Of a DNA stretch of 64,000 nucleotides, positions 27,097 through 37,300 are shown in pieces. Under the pieces are notes generated by a model. That model had not been told where the DNA came from, made no database searches, and saw only the letters and a program-made list of their open reading frames with translations. The first letter of the stretch is position 1; each line of letters starts with the position of its first letter. The DNA is from Arthrobacter cheniae (lineage in GTDB: Bacteria > Actinomycetota > Actinomycetes > Actinomycetales > Micrococcaceae). The stretch lies in assembly GCF_003602275.1 (NCBI RefSeq), contig NZ_QZVT01000005.1:196895-260894 (forward strand). The letters run 5' to 3'. The translations under genes and the position numbers were made by a program.

Positions 27097-27333
27097 CTAG
27101 TGCCGGTTCGCTTCGCCGTGATCGTGGTTGTTGGCGTGCTGCTTGTGGGGGTCGAGGTGTTCCTCGACGGCCTCGTGGCGGTTGCGGACGTTCGAGAAGG
27201 AGACCGTGACGAGCATGAGGGTGAGGAGGATGCCCATGGCGATCAGCCCGTATGCGATGGCGGGCATCGGCAGTTCGGTGTGCTGTTCCAGGGCTTCGGT
27301 CGCCAGCAGTGCGCTGCCGAGGGAGTAGAGCAT
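27097..27333 (-). CDS. small single-helix membrane protein
   Basis: The protein has 78 residues. One membrane helix (AIAYGLIAMGILLTLMLVTVSF) is followed by a basic and then His-rich cytoplasmic tail (HEAVEEHLDPHKQHANNHDH). It precedes nadD by 15 bp on the same strand and is probably in its operon. Family not recognised; the His-rich tail could bind a metal, which is speculation. Confidence 0.7.
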   Translation of the reverse strand: MLYSLGSALLATEALEQHTELPMPAIAYGLIAMGILLTLMLVTVSFSNVRNRHEAVEEHLDPHKQHANNHDHGEANRH

Positions 27334-27357
27334 CGTGTGTCCTCAATCAGGTCGGAT

Positions 27358-27379
27358 CCGGCCGGACCAGTCCGGCCGG
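27358..27379 (-). terminator. hairpin after proA
   Basis: A perfect 9-bp inverted repeat (CCGGCCGGA and TCCGGCCGG) with a 4-nt loop lies between proA and the next gene on the minus strand. There is no U-tract, so it is only terminator-like. Confidence 0.45.
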
Positions 27380-27442
27380 CGTGGGCGTTACCCCAATGGT
27401 ACGCGTACAGGGGCAGCGGGTTCCCCGGAGGGGCAGGAGCCG

Positions 27443-28771
27443 TCAGCGGCGGATCTGCCCGTCACCGTTCAGGATCCACTTCGTGGTGGTGAGTTCAGTA
27501 AGCCCCATGGGTCCGCGGGCGTGCATCTTCTGGGTGGAGATGCCGACTTCGGCTCCGAGGCCCAGCTCCCCGCCGTCGACGAAGCGGGTCGAGGCGTTCA
27601 CGAGGACCGCGGCCGAGTCGACACCGGCAACGAAGGCTTCCGCGTTCCTGAGGTTGTTGGTGATGATTGCTTCGCTGTGGCCCGTACTCCAGCGCCGGAT
27701 GTGTGCGAGCGCCTCGTCCACGGAATCCACCGTTGCCACCGCAAGGTCCAGCGCCATGTACTCCTCGCCCCAGTCGTCGTCGGTGGCCAGCTGCATGGAA
27801 GCACCCTTCGGCAGCAGCTGAGCGGTCCGCTTGTCGACGTGAAGGTGCACTCCAGCCTCGGAAAGGGCTCGCAACACCTCCGGTGCGGCTTTGGCTCCAC
27901 TGTGGATGAGTAGGGTTTCCACCGTGTTGCAGACGCTCGGCCGCTGGGTCTTCGCATTGAGCAGGATGTCGACGGCCATGTCCTCGTCAGCCGATTCGTC
28001 GAGGAAGATGTGGACGTTCCCCTCCCCCGTCTCGATGACCGGTACTGTCGCGTGACTGACCACTGTCTGGATGAGGTCCCGCCCGCCGCGTGGAATCAGC
28101 ACGTCAACCCGGCCCCGGGCTTTCATGAGAGCTGTGGCACCCCTTCTGCCGAACGGGTCGATGGTCTGCACCACGTCTGCCGGGAAGCCGTGCTCGATGA
28201 GGGTGTCACGGAGGATCCCGATCAGGGCGGCATTGGTGTGGTTTGCGGCATTGCCGCCCCGGAGGATCACGGCGTTGCCGCTCTTGACTGCGAGGCCGGC
28301 GATATCGATCGTCACGTTGGGACGCGCCTCGTAGATGGCTGCCACAACTCCCAGCGGTACCCGGATCTGACGCATGCGGATTCCGTTGGGAAGCGTCTGG
28401 GCACGCACCGCCGAGCCGACCGGATCAGGCAACGCCGCCAGCTCTTCGAGCGCCGTGGCCAGGCCCTGCATCCGCTCGGGAGTAAGCGTGAGGCGGTCCA
28501 GAATGTAGGCGGAGGTGTTGTTGGCGCGTCCTGCGGCTATATCACGGGCATTCGCCTCGAGGATGGCACCCTGCCGCTGGACCAGGGCGACGGCGACGGC
28601 CTGGAGCACGCGGTCCTTGCGGGAGCGGTTCGCCCCGCCGATCACCCGGGCGGCCGACCGGGATCGGTCGGTGATGTCGTGAATTGCAGCCGTGAGGTCA
28701 CTGGCTCTGGCGGCTGCGGCTGCGGCTGCGGCATCGGTGTCCGGGGCATCCCCTGTCACTAAATCAGTCAT
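27443..28771 (-). CDS. proA: glutamate-5-semialdehyde dehydrogenase (gamma-glutamyl phosphate reductase)
   Basis: The protein has 442 residues. It reduces glutamyl-5-phosphate to glutamate semialdehyde, the second step of proline synthesis. The aldehyde-dehydrogenase-like catalytic Cys is in QRPSVCNTVETLL; the NADP region RVPLGVVAAIYEARPNVT and the ending MGLTELTTTKWI are typical of ProA. The N-terminal 20 residues have a run of eight alanines encoded by short GCN repeats. It follows proB by 71 bp, the classic order reversed on this strand: obgE, proB, proA. Confidence 0.96.
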   Translation of the reverse strand: MTDLVTGDAPDTDAAAAAAAARASDLTAAIHDITDRSRSAARVIGGANRSRKDRVLQAVAVALVQRQGAILEANARDIAAGRANNTSAYILDRLTLTPERMQGLATALEELAALPDPVGSAVRAQTLPNGIRMRQIRVPLGVVAAIYEARPNVTIDIAGLAVKSGNAVILRGGNAANHTNAALIGILRDTLIEHGFPADVVQTIDPFGRRGATALMKARGRVDVLIPRGGRDLIQTVVSHATVPVIETGEGNVHIFLDESADEDMAVDILLNAKTQRPSVCNTVETLLIHSGAKAAPEVLRALSEAGVHLHVDKRTAQLLPKGASMQLATDDDWGEEYMALDLAVATVDSVDEALAHIRRWSTGHSEAIITNNLRNAEAFVAGVDSAAVLVNASTRFVDGGELGLGAEVGISTQKMHARGPMGLTELTTTKWILNGDGQIRR

Positions 28772-28842
28772 CCTGCGAGTTTAGCGAGCTACCGCGACGC
28801 ACCCCACTGTTGTCCGGCATGTGAGAGTGCAGCTGACGATTG

Positions 28843-29973
28843 CTAGAGGACCACCAGGTCATTGACGTGGACGATCGAGCGTTCGTATTCCGAGCCGAAC
28901 TCCCGGGCGATGTCGCCGGTGGACCGCCCCAGCATGCGGGGAAGTTCGACCGAGCTGTAGTTCACGAGTCCGCGGGCCACCACGCGCCCGGTGCGGTCCA
29001 CCATCTCCACGGGGTCACCCGCCTCGAACGTTCCGGAGATCCGATCGATCCCGGCCGGCAGGAGCGACCGGCCACCTTCACCCACGGCCCGGGCGGCGCC
29101 GTCGTCGAGGACGAGGCTCCCGTGAATCCGAGCTAGATGAGCGAGCCAGAGCAGCCGGATGGGTTGCCGCCTGCCCGTCGAGCTGAACCAGGTTCCGACA
29201 TCGTCGCCCGCCAGGGCTGCTGCCGCGTTGGCCGTCGACGTGACGAGCGCCGGGATCCCCGAGCTCGCGGCGATGGTCGCGGCTTCGACCTTCGTGGCCA
29301 TGCCGCCTGTGCCTACACCGGCCTTGCCCGGGCTGCCGATGGTGACGTCCTCGAGGTCCGCCGGCGATCTCACCTCGGGAATCCGTAGCGCACCATCCTT
29401 GGGCGGTCCGTCGTACAGTGCGTCGACGTCGGAGAGCAGGATCAGGGCGTCGGCCTTCACGAGGTGCGCGACGAGGGCGGCGAGGCGGTCGTTGTCGCCG
29501 AACCGGATCTCATGGCTTGCCACTGTGTCGTTCTCGTTGACGATGGGCACGACGCCGAAATTCAGGAGGCGCTCCATGGCACGGTGGGCGTTGGCATAGT
29601 GGGTGCGGCGGATGAGGTCTTCGACCGTCAGCAGCACCTGGCTCACCGTGACACCGTGGGCGCCGAAAGCCTCGGTGTAGCGAGCCATGAGGAGTCCCTG
29701 ACCCACGCTCGCGGCCGCCTGCTGCGAGGAGAGCTGGGTCGGCCGCCGCAGCAGGCCGAGCGGCGCCAGTCCGGCTGCAATCGCGCCGGAGGAAACCAGG
29801 ATGATCTCGGTTCCGGCGTTCCTCCGATGGGCGAGGACGGTCGACAGTCGTGTCAGTGCCTCCTCGGAGATACCGCCGGACACCGACGTCAGGGAGGACG
29901 ATCCCACTTTGACGACTATGCGCCTGGCCGTTGCGAGGCCCGAGCGGTTCGTCAGGGTTTCAGCTGCAGTCAT
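28843..29973 (-). CDS. proB: glutamate 5-kinase
   Basis: The protein has 376 residues. It phosphorylates glutamate, the first and feedback-regulated step of proline synthesis. Amino-acid-kinase motifs: [10 protein letters not shown] near the start, [16 protein letters not shown] and [13 protein letters not shown]. The C-terminal 80 residues form the PUA domain found in most ProB proteins. Its start overlaps the obgE stop by 4 bp, so the two genes are translationally coupled. Confidence 0.96.
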   Translation of the reverse strand: MTAAETLTNRSGLATARRIVVKVGSSSLTSVSGGISEEALTRLSTVLAHRRNAGTEIILVSSGAIAAGLAPLGLLRRPTQLSSQQAAASVGQGLLMARYTEAFGAHGVTVSQVLLTVEDLIRRTHYANAHRAMERLLNFGVVPIVNENDTVASHEIRFGDNDRLAALVAHLVKADALILLSDVDALYDGPPKDGALRIPEVRSPADLEDVTIGSPGKAGVGTGGMATKVEAATIAASSGIPALVTSTANAAAALAGDDVGTWFSSTGRRQPIRLLWLAHLARIHGSLVLDDGAARAVGEGGRSLLPAGIDRISGTFEAGDPVEMVDRTGRVVARGLVNYSSVELPRMLGRSTGDIAREFGSEYERSIVHVNDLVVL

Positions 29974-31565
29974 TGATTCCTTGACTCTTGATCTTCGGCG
30001 TCACCCGGCGAACCTGCCGACACGTGCTTCTTGCGGTCCTGCACCGACTCGGTCCAGACACCGGCCTTGCGGTCCGCTTCGAGGTCCGCCCGGGCAGCAG
30101 CCTTGGCGTCCTTGCGCTCCTGGTACTCCTCACGCTTCTGCTCGCGCGTCGGCCGGATGTACTCCGCGAGGCGCAGGTCGCTGCCGCGTGGACCTGCCAG
30201 CAGCTCGGCGCCGCCCATCATCGTGGGCTCCCAGTCGAAGACGACGCCGTCGCCCTCGCCGATCACCACGGTGTCGCCGGGTTTCGCGCCCGACTTGAAC
30301 AGCTGCTCCTCGACACCGAGCTTGGCGAGGCGGTCGGCGAGGTAGCCCACGGCCTCGTCATTGGTGAAGTCGGTCTGCTTGACCCAGCGCTCGGGCTTCT
30401 CGCCGAGTACGCGGTAGAGCGGCAGTGCGTCCTTCTCCTCGTTGCGGATGCGGAAGGAGGCAGCGTTGACGCCGCGCGGACGCAGCACGGGGGGCGCCAC
30501 CACGGGCGGTGCCGTCGCTACCGCCCTGCGGGCATCCTCGACGATCTCCGCCATGGCGAATCCGAGTTGACGGAGGCCCTCGTGGCTGGACGCCGACACC
30601 TCGAACACGCGGTAGCCGCGGGACTCGAGCTCGGGACGGACGAAGCCCGCCATGTCCTTGCCGTCGGGGACGTCCACCTTGTTCAGTGCGATCAGGCGGG
30701 GCCGCTCGTTGAGCGGAATGACGTCGCCGTCCGGTCCCGCGAAGCTCATGTCCACGGCATACTTCTCGAGCTCGCGCTCGATAATGGCCAGGTCGTTCAG
30801 CGGGTCGCGGTCCGCCTCCAGCGCTGCACAGTCGAGGACGTGCACGAGGGCCGCGCAGCGCTCGACGTGGCGCAGGAAGTGGTGCCCGAGACCCTTACCC
30901 TCGCTGGCGCCTTCGATGAGGCCCGGGACGTCGGCAATCGTGAAGCGGGTGGACCCGGCCTCGACGACGCCGAGGTTGGGCACGAGCGTGGTGAAGGGGT
31001 AGTCGGCGATCTTCGGCCGCGCCGCTGACATGGCAGCGATGAGGCTGGACTTGCCTGCAGACGGGAACCCGACGAGGGCGATGTCCGCGATGGACTTGAG
31101 TTCCAGGACGACGTCGCGCTCGTCCCCGGGAATGCCGAGGAGGGCGAAGCCGGGAGCCTTGCGCTTCGCGGAGGACAGCGCAGCATTGCCGAGCCCTCCC
31201 TGACCGCCGGCGGCGGCCACGAATTCGGTGCCCTCGCCAACGAGGTCGGCCAGGACCTCGCCGTCCTTGGTCTTGACGACGGTGCCGTCCGGGACGGACA
31301 GGATCAGGGTCTCGCCACTCTTGCCGCCGCGCCAGTCACCCATCCCGTTGCCGCCGTTCGTAGCATGCCGGTGGGGCGCGTGGTGGAAGTCGAGGAGCGT
31401 CGTGGTCTGGTGGTCGACGCGAAGGATGACATCGCCGCCGTCGCCGCCGTTACCGCCGTCGGGCCCGCCGAGGGGCTTGAACTTCTCGCGATGGACGGAG
31501 ACGCAGCCGTGGCCACCAGTGCCTCCGGATACGTGCAGGACTACGCGGTCAACGAAGCTCGCCAC
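29970..31565 (-). CDS. obgE: Obg-family GTPase (ObgE/CgtA)
   Basis: The protein has 531 residues. This essential GTPase helps assemble the 50S ribosomal subunit. The glycine-rich Obg domain is at the N-terminus ([24 protein letters not shown]). The G domain has G1 [10 protein letters not shown] (about 166-175), G3 DVPGLIEGA and G4 NKVD. The C-terminal part contains the actinobacterial OCT domain. The last 70 residues are charged and low-complexity. It lies downstream of rpmA and rplU but behind a terminator, so it can be transcribed on its own. Confidence 0.97.
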   Translation of the reverse strand: MASFVDRVVLHVSGGTGGHGCVSVHREKFKPLGGPDGGNGGDGGDVILRVDHQTTTLLDFHHAPHRHATNGGNGMGDWRGGKSGETLILSVPDGTVVKTKDGEVLADLVGEGTEFVAAAGGQGGLGNAALSSAKRKAPGFALLGIPGDERDVVLELKSIADIALVGFPSAGKSSLIAAMSAARPKIADYPFTTLVPNLGVVEAGSTRFTIADVPGLIEGASEGKGLGHHFLRHVERCAALVHVLDCAALEADRDPLNDLAIIERELEKYAVDMSFAGPDGDVIPLNERPRLIALNKVDVPDGKDMAGFVRPELESRGYRVFEVSASSHEGLRQLGFAMAEIVEDARRAVATAPPVVAPPVLRPRGVNAASFRIRNEEKDALPLYRVLGEKPERWVKQTDFTNDEAVGYLADRLAKLGVEEQLFKSGAKPGDTVVIGEGDGVVFDWEPTMMGGAELLAGPRGSDLRLAEYIRPTREQKREEYQERKDAKAAARADLEADRKAGVWTESVQDRKKHVSAGSPGDAEDQESRNQ

Positions 31566-31610
31566 GTTGGTCTCCTTCTACAAATGCTTCACTGTGCCGG
31601 GTCTGACCGG

Positions 31611-31652
31611 CTTAAAAGAAGGTGGGGCGAGCCGTAGAGACTCACCCCACCC
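31611..31652 (-). terminator. rho-independent terminator after rpmA
   Basis: On the minus strand the hairpin GGTGGGGTGAG with CTCGCCCCACC (one mismatch) is followed by the T-rich CTTCTTTTAAG. It lies 31 bp after the rpmA stop and separates the ribosomal-protein genes from obgE. Confidence 0.75.
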
Positions 31653-31683
31653 GAATGCTTGGTGCACTGTTGCGCAGGCAGAA

Positions 31684-31944
31684 CTACTCTGCTGCCGCGC
31701 CTACGATGTTGACGACCTTGCGACCGCGACGGGTACCGAATTCAACGGCACCTGCCTCGAGTGCGAACAGGGTGTCGTCGCCGCCGCGGCCGACATTGGC
31801 GCCCGGGTGGAAGTGGGTACCGCGCTGGCGGACGATGATCTCGCCGGCCTTGACGACCTGGCCACCGAAGCGCTTGACGCCGAGGTACTGTGCGTTCGAA
31901 TCGCGGCCGTTACGAGTGGAGCTTGCGCCCTTCTTATGTGCCAT
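31684..31944 (-). CDS. rpmA: 50S ribosomal protein L27
   Basis: The protein has 86 residues, the usual length. The N-terminus reads [20 protein letters not shown], the typical L27 start that reaches the peptidyl-transferase centre, without the N-terminal extension that is cleaved in Firmicutes. It follows rplU by 57 bp in the usual rplU-rpmA-obgE order. Confidence 0.98.
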   Translation of the reverse strand: MAHKKGASSTRNGRDSNAQYLGVKRFGGQVVKAGEIIVRQRGTHFHPGANVGRGGDDTLFALEAGAVEFGTRRGRKVVNIVGAAAE

Positions 31945-32001
31945 GAGTTATGCCTGCCTTCGCTGAAGTTTCGTACGTGACCGATCGCGAGTCCGAAGGG
32001 A

Positions 32002-32322
32002 CTACGCGATGCCTGTGATTTTGACGCGGGTCAGTTCCGAACGGTGACCCTGGCGCTTCTTGTAGCCGGTCTTGTTCTTGAACTTCTGGATGACAATCTT
32101 CGGTCCACGAAGATTCTCGATGATCTCGGCAGTGACGGCGACCTTCTCGAGGTCCTCCGCTGCGGAGGTGATCTTGGCGCCGTCAACCAGAAGGAGGGCG
32201 GGAAGCTTGAACGTGCTTCCTGCCTTACCGGTGACGCGGTCAAGGGTAACGAGGTCTCCTACAGAAACCTTTTCTTGGCGGCCGCCTGCGCGGACAATCG
32301 CGTACACCACTTGGGAACTCAC
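32002..32322 (-). CDS. rplU: 50S ribosomal protein L21
   Basis: The protein has 106 residues. Typical L21 features: [19 protein letters not shown] at the start and [18 protein letters not shown] near the end. The GTG at 32322 gives an N-terminus [10 protein letters not shown]; family members usually begin at the next GTG pair (VVYAIV, 32310), so a start 4 codons later is likely. First gene of the rplU-rpmA unit. The 207-bp leader upstream shows no recognisable L21 autoregulatory element. Confidence 0.97.
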   Translation of the reverse strand: MSSQVVYAIVRAGGRQEKVSVGDLVTLDRVTGKAGSTFKLPALLLVDGAKITSAAEDLEKVAVTAEIIENLRGPKIVIQKFKNKTGYKKRQGHRSELTRVKITGIA

Positions 32323-32529
32323 TTCTCTCGACGATCTGACTTCTGATGAAAAAACTCGGGTGCGTCTCGGCGGCGAGCCGTTGAAGGCTCATGGTGCCGG
32401 ACCCGCTCTGTGCGACCAGAACACCGCAACCCTGGGGCTGCTCGTGTCCGGTGGACATCCTTCAGGGGAAACCCCGTACGGTTGCCGCCGGACATGCCGG
32501 TTAACAGGCGGATGCACCGAAGATCCAGA

Positions 32530-34119
32530 TTACGGCAGGACGGCGCCTTCCCGCAAATCCGCGGCCTGAAGCGACCCGGCCTGCATCCGGGAGGACCGGG
32601 CTGCGTCGAAGAAGTCCCGCTCGTAGACGGAGGACCAGTGGAACGCCCTCAGCATCGCATCCCGTTCGGTGGGCGAAGCGCATCTGTGTGCGCGGTCGGC
32701 GACACGCTTCGCCTGCGCGGTCGCCTCGGCGAATCCAGGGTCCGCGTAGGTGGCGATCCACTGTGCGTAGGGATGGACACCGTCGGGACCACGCTCCACC
32801 CCTTCGTCCCGCACCTGTTCCTGCACGTAGTCCCCAACCATGGCGTAGAGCCAGAAGCAGGGAAGGACGGCGGCCACGAGCTCCGCATAGGAGCCCCGGG
32901 CGGCCGTTGCCGTGAGGTGGTCGCAGTACGCGCGCGTGACCGGATCCGCGGAACCCTCGCCGAAACGCGTCCCGGCCTCCCTCGTGAGCCACGTCCTGTG
33001 CAGCTCCGCCTCGGTCTCCAGGCACGACGTCGCGGCCCGGAGCCAGAACAGCCGCTCGTCGTCAGCGGGAGCAAGGGCCGCTGTCCGGGCGAGGACGCCG
33101 GAGTACTCCCGGAGGTACAGGGCGTCCTGCTGCAGGTAGTAGGAGAAGTCGGCAGGCCGCAGGCTGCCGTCGGTCAGCCCGGCGACGAAGGGAAGGCCGA
33201 GGATGTCCCTGCGAACCGCGGCGGTATCGCGCCACGCGAGGTCGGTGAAGAGCTGGTGATGGCGGGACTCGGGCATCGAGTGGAAGTGGTGGACCGGGCC
33301 GCTGCCACGTCCCACATCCAGGGAACATGAGGACTCGAGCGCACCTTCGAGCCAGAACTTCGCCTCACGCACGGCCTCCAACCAGTCGGAGGTGACCGCG
33401 TAACGCGTGGCGATGGCGGACGAGAGCGAGCATCCCGTCCCGTGCGCATTCTCCGTGTCCACCCGCCGGCCGTCGACGACGACCGTCTGCTCTGGTTCAC
33501 CCGGCCCCTGTGGACCAGGGATGAGAGCGTCGGGACAACGTTCGCCGGGAAGGTGCCCGCCCTTCACGAGGACGCGCGTCCCGAGGAGCGCGGCCAGCAC
33601 CTCACCCTGGTGCAGGGCCTCGGGCCAGGAGGCCGCCGGCTCGGCGCCCACGAGGACGGCGAGCTCCGCGATGTTGGGGGTGACGAGGGACGCGCGGGCG
33701 GCCAGGTCGACGACGGCCCGCACCGCGTCGTCGTCGAGCAGTCGGGCGCCGCTGGTGGCGACCATCACCGGATCGAGCACGACGACGGCCGGGAGCACGT
33801 CGTCGAGCCACTGGGCGACGCAGCGGGCGACGTCGGCGCTACCGAGCATTCCGATCTTCACGGCGTCGAGCGCGACGTCGTCCGAGACGGCGTCGAGTTG
33901 CCGGCGCAGGAACTCGACGGGCGGCGTGTGCACGCCCGTGACGCCGAGCGTGTTCTGGGCAGTCAGGGCCGTCACGACCGCCAACGCATAGCCGCCGTTG
34001 GCACTGATGCTCTTGATATCCGCCTGGATACCCGCCCCACCGCTGGGGTCCGATCCGGCGACGCTGAGGATGTTGGGGATCCTGGAGCCTGCGCTCCTCG
34101 ATGTTCGGGCAGCTTCCAT
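32530..34119 (-). CDS. bifunctional ThiD-TenA fusion (HMP-P kinase / thiaminase II)
   Basis: The protein has 529 residues. Residues about 15-275 are ThiD, which phosphorylates hydroxymethylpyrimidine (phosphate) for thiamine synthesis: SVAGSDPSGGAGIQADIK, VLDPVMVATSG, NAHGTGCSLSSAIA. Residues about 300-529 are TenA, thiaminase II, which salvages pyrimidine from degraded thiamine: FSYYLQQDALYL, CFWLYAMVGDYV, YAQWIATYADPGF. Fusion puts salvage and phosphorylation in one chain. ATG 34119 is the best start, 9 nt after GGAGGG; the nearer ATG at 34128 touches that site. It is controlled by the TPP riboswitch directly upstream. Confidence 0.95.
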   Translation of the reverse strand: MEAARTSRSAGSRIPNILSVAGSDPSGGAGIQADIKSISANGGYALAVVTALTAQNTLGVTGVHTPPVEFLRRQLDAVSDDVALDAVKIGMLGSADVARCVAQWLDDVLPAVVVLDPVMVATSGARLLDDDAVRAVVDLAARASLVTPNIAELAVLVGAEPAASWPEALHQGEVLAALLGTRVLVKGGHLPGERCPDALIPGPQGPGEPEQTVVVDGRRVDTENAHGTGCSLSSAIATRYAVTSDWLEAVREAKFWLEGALESSCSLDVGRGSGPVHHFHSMPESRHHQLFTDLAWRDTAAVRRDILGLPFVAGLTDGSLRPADFSYYLQQDALYLREYSGVLARTAALAPADDERLFWLRAATSCLETEAELHRTWLTREAGTRFGEGSADPVTRAYCDHLTATAARGSYAELVAAVLPCFWLYAMVGDYVQEQVRDEGVERGPDGVHPYAQWIATYADPGFAEATAQAKRVADRAHRCASPTERDAMLRAFHWSSVYERDFFDAARSSRMQAGSLQAADLREGAVLP

Positions 34120-34127
34120 GTGTGACA

Positions 34128-34220
34128 TCCCTCCGCTAGGCCTGAGGCGCAGCGCGCCCACTAGATCAGGTTCGACGGGTTTGATCTCAGCCCTGCATCC
34201 GGCAGGGCACCCCGTGTCAC
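34128..34220 (-). promoter_or_regulatory. TPP riboswitch (THI element)
   Basis: On the minus strand the conserved TPP aptamer blocks appear in order: ACGGGGTGCCC (34205-34215), GGCTGAGATCAAACCCG (34176-34192), CGAACCTGATC (34164-34174), and the closing GGAGGGA (34128-34134). The closing strand contains the Shine-Dalgarno GGAGGG of the thiD-tenA gene. TPP binding should therefore hide the ribosome site and switch off translation. Confidence 0.93.
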
Positions 34221-34276
34221 GGGCCAGCATAGCCCAGCCGCCCTCGGGGTGGAGGCCGCGCACGGGGCGCACACAC

Positions 34277-34312
34277 GGGAGGGCCGGAGCCCTGATGGAC
34301 TCCGGCCCTCCC
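34277..34312 (-). terminator. GC-rich hairpin terminator after rne
   Basis: A perfect 13-bp inverted repeat (GGGAGGGCCGGAG and CTCCGGCCCTCCC) with a 10-nt loop lies 41 bp after the rne stop codon and before the TPP riboswitch. No U-tract follows, as is common in high-GC actinobacteria. Confidence 0.6.
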
Positions 34313-34352
34313 GACCGTCGTGTCCGGACCTGCCGGTGCGACGGCTGCAGCC

Positions 34353-37300
34353 CTACAGCTCCGAGGCCGGTACTCCGACGCCGAAGATCAGTGGCTCGGC
34401 CGCGGAGGCGTCGGGCGTACGGGCGGGCGCCTGGGCACGTGACACGTGCCGCGTGCCCGACGGTTCGGCGGCGTTGTCGGTGCCCTGCGTCTCGATGGCG
34501 GTGTCCGCCGCACCCTGTGCGCTGCGGGCGACACGACGGCGCGGACGGCGAACCGGAGGCTCGACCGGTCCTGCCGCGGGCGCGTTCTGCACCGCGGCCT
34601 GCGCCGGCCTCGAATTCCCCGTGCCTGCAGACTCGGCGGGGTGCTGAACAGCATCCTCGGGATGGGAGCCGGATTCAGGGACCGACCTCCGATTGAATGC
34701 CTCGCTGAGGCTGTCGAGCGTCAGGCGGGTCGACGACGGTGCCTCCGCCTCCTCCTGCACGACCTGGCGGCGGTTCTCCGCCCGGGGCAGCGTGACCGTC
34801 TCACCGTTGATGGTCAGCACGGCTTCCGTCACCTGGATGTCCGCCTGGGCTACCGCATGATCTGTCGGCTCCTCGTGGGCATGATGGGTCGCTGCCGCGA
34901 TGCTCGCCAGGGCCGCACGCGCAGCCTCCGCCTTCGCGACGCGGTCAGGGCTGTCCGCCACGGGCGCGGGAGGCGGGGTCACGACGTCGTCCTGCTCCTG
35001 GCCACCCCGGCCGCGGTTCCGCTTGCGCTCGCTGCGCGAGAGCTTGTCCTGGCGGGACTGCTGCTGGTTGTCCGGCATGGGAGGGGAACCGCGGAATTCC
35101 ACGGGCTCCATGTGGGTGACGACGCCACGGCCGGCACAGTGCTCGCAGTCCTCGCCGAAGACCTCCAGCAGACCGGTGCCCATGCGCTTCCGCGTCATCT
35201 GGACGAGGCCCAGCGAGGTCACCTCGGCAACCTGGTGCTTGGTCCTGTCCCGTCCGAGGCATTCGACCAGTCGACGCAGGACGAGGTCGCGGTTCGCTTC
35301 CAGCACCATGTCGATGAAGTCGATCACGATGATGCCACCGATGTCGCGGAGTCGGAGTTGGCGGACGACCTCCTCTGCTGCCTCGAGGTTGTTCTTGGTG
35401 ACGGTCTCCTCGAGGTTTCCGCCGCTGCCGGTGAACTTGCCGGTGTTGACGTCGACCACGGTCATGGCCTCGGTCCGGTCGATGACGAGCGAACCGCCCG
35501 ACGGCAGGAAGACCTTGCGTTCGAGGGCCTTGGAGATCTGCTCGTCGATGCGCGACGCCGTGAAGATGTCCTCCTCACTGGTCCACTTCTCGAGCCTGCC
35601 CACGAGATCGGGCGCCACGTACATGACGTAGGCCTCGATGGTGTCCCAGGCGTCCTCACCCGAGACGACGAGCTTGGAGAAGTCTTCGTTGAAGACATCC
35701 CGGACCACCTTGATGGTGAGGTCGGGCTCGCCGTAGAGCAGTTCGGGGGCCAGCGTCTTGGTCGAGCCGGCCTTCCGCTCGATCTCCTCCCACTGAGCGC
35801 GAAGACGGTTGATGTCGTGCGTCAGCTCCTCCTCGCTGGCGCCCTCGGCCGCGGTGCGGACGATCACGCCGGCGTTCTCGGGCAGGCGGTCCTTGAGGAT
35901 GCGCTTGAGGCGGTTGCGCTCGACATCGGGCAGCTTGCGGGAGATGCCCGTCATGGAACCGCCGGGGACGTACACGAGGTAGCGCCCGGGCAGGGAGATC
36001 TGGCTGGTCAGGCGGGCACCCTTGTGTCCCACGGGATCCTTGGTGACCTGCACGAGGACCGGATCACCGGACTTCAGCGCGAGCTCGATGCGACGCGGCT
36101 GCCCGTCGAGGCCCGCAGCGTCCCAGTTGACCTCACCGGCGTAGAGGACCGCGTTGCGGCCGCGTCCGATGTCGACGAAGGCCGCTTCCATGCTGGGGAG
36201 CACGTTCTGCACCTTACCGACGTACACGTTCCCGATCAGGGAGTCCTGCTGTGTCCTCGAGACGAAATGCTCCGCGAGGATACCGTCCTCGAGCACGCCG
36301 ATCTGGATCCTGTCGTCGCTCTGGCGGACGATCATCTGGCGGTCCACTGATTCGCGGCGCGCGAGGAACTCGGCCTCGGTGATGACCTGCCGACGCCGGC
36401 CCGTGTCCCGGGATTCGCGGCGGCGCTGCTTCTTCGCCTCGAGGCGCGTGGACCCGCGCACGCTGGTCACGCCGTCGGAGGCGGGCTCGTTGGCCTGACG
36501 GGGAGCCCGAACTCGCGTGACCGTGTTGGGCGGATCGTCGTCCTCGCCACCGGTCAGTTCGAGGTCCTGGTCGCCTCGGCGGCGCCGGCGCCGACGGCGC
36601 GACGTCACGCCTGCGGCATCCTCGGGGCCGTTCGTACCCGAGCCCTCGTCGGCGTCGTCCGCCCCGGACGCCGCGGCGTCGCCGGACTGGTTCGAGTTCG
36701 ACTGGCCCTGGACCGACTGGCCGGCCTCGCCGCGGGTGCGGTTCCGCGTGCGGCGGCTGCGGCGCGAACGGGGACCCGAATCCTCGGTCTCCCCTTCTTC
36801 CGTCGCCTCGTCCTGCGGTGCGGCGACCCGCACGGACGGGACGGTGACGGTACTGAGATCGGGAGCCTGGAACAGCAGCGAGAGCGGTGATTCAGGAATC
36901 GCGAAGGGGTCGAAGCGGTTTGCGGCAGAATCTTCCGCGGATTCGTCCGTGGCCTCTCCGTCGGGTTCCAGGGCGGCCTTGTCAGCTGCGTCCGCGGCCG
37001 GAGCCGTCACTGCGGCAGGCGTCGACGGCGGTGCGCCGGGGTCGGTTGATGCCGCGGCGGGGACGGGACCTGCTGTGCCGGCTGAATCCTGGGACTCGGT
37101 ACCCGAGGTCTCGACGGGCTCGGACGCCCGGCGGGTTCGGCTCCGGCTCGATGTCCTGCGTGCGCGAGCGGGCTTCTCCTCCGCCGCAGCGGACGCATCG
37201 GCGCTGCCGGCCGGGGCGTCCGTCGCCGTGGTCGAGCTCGCGACGGGGGTGGAATCGACGGGAACCTCGTCAGCCGCGACCGGAGTTGGCTCGACGACGC

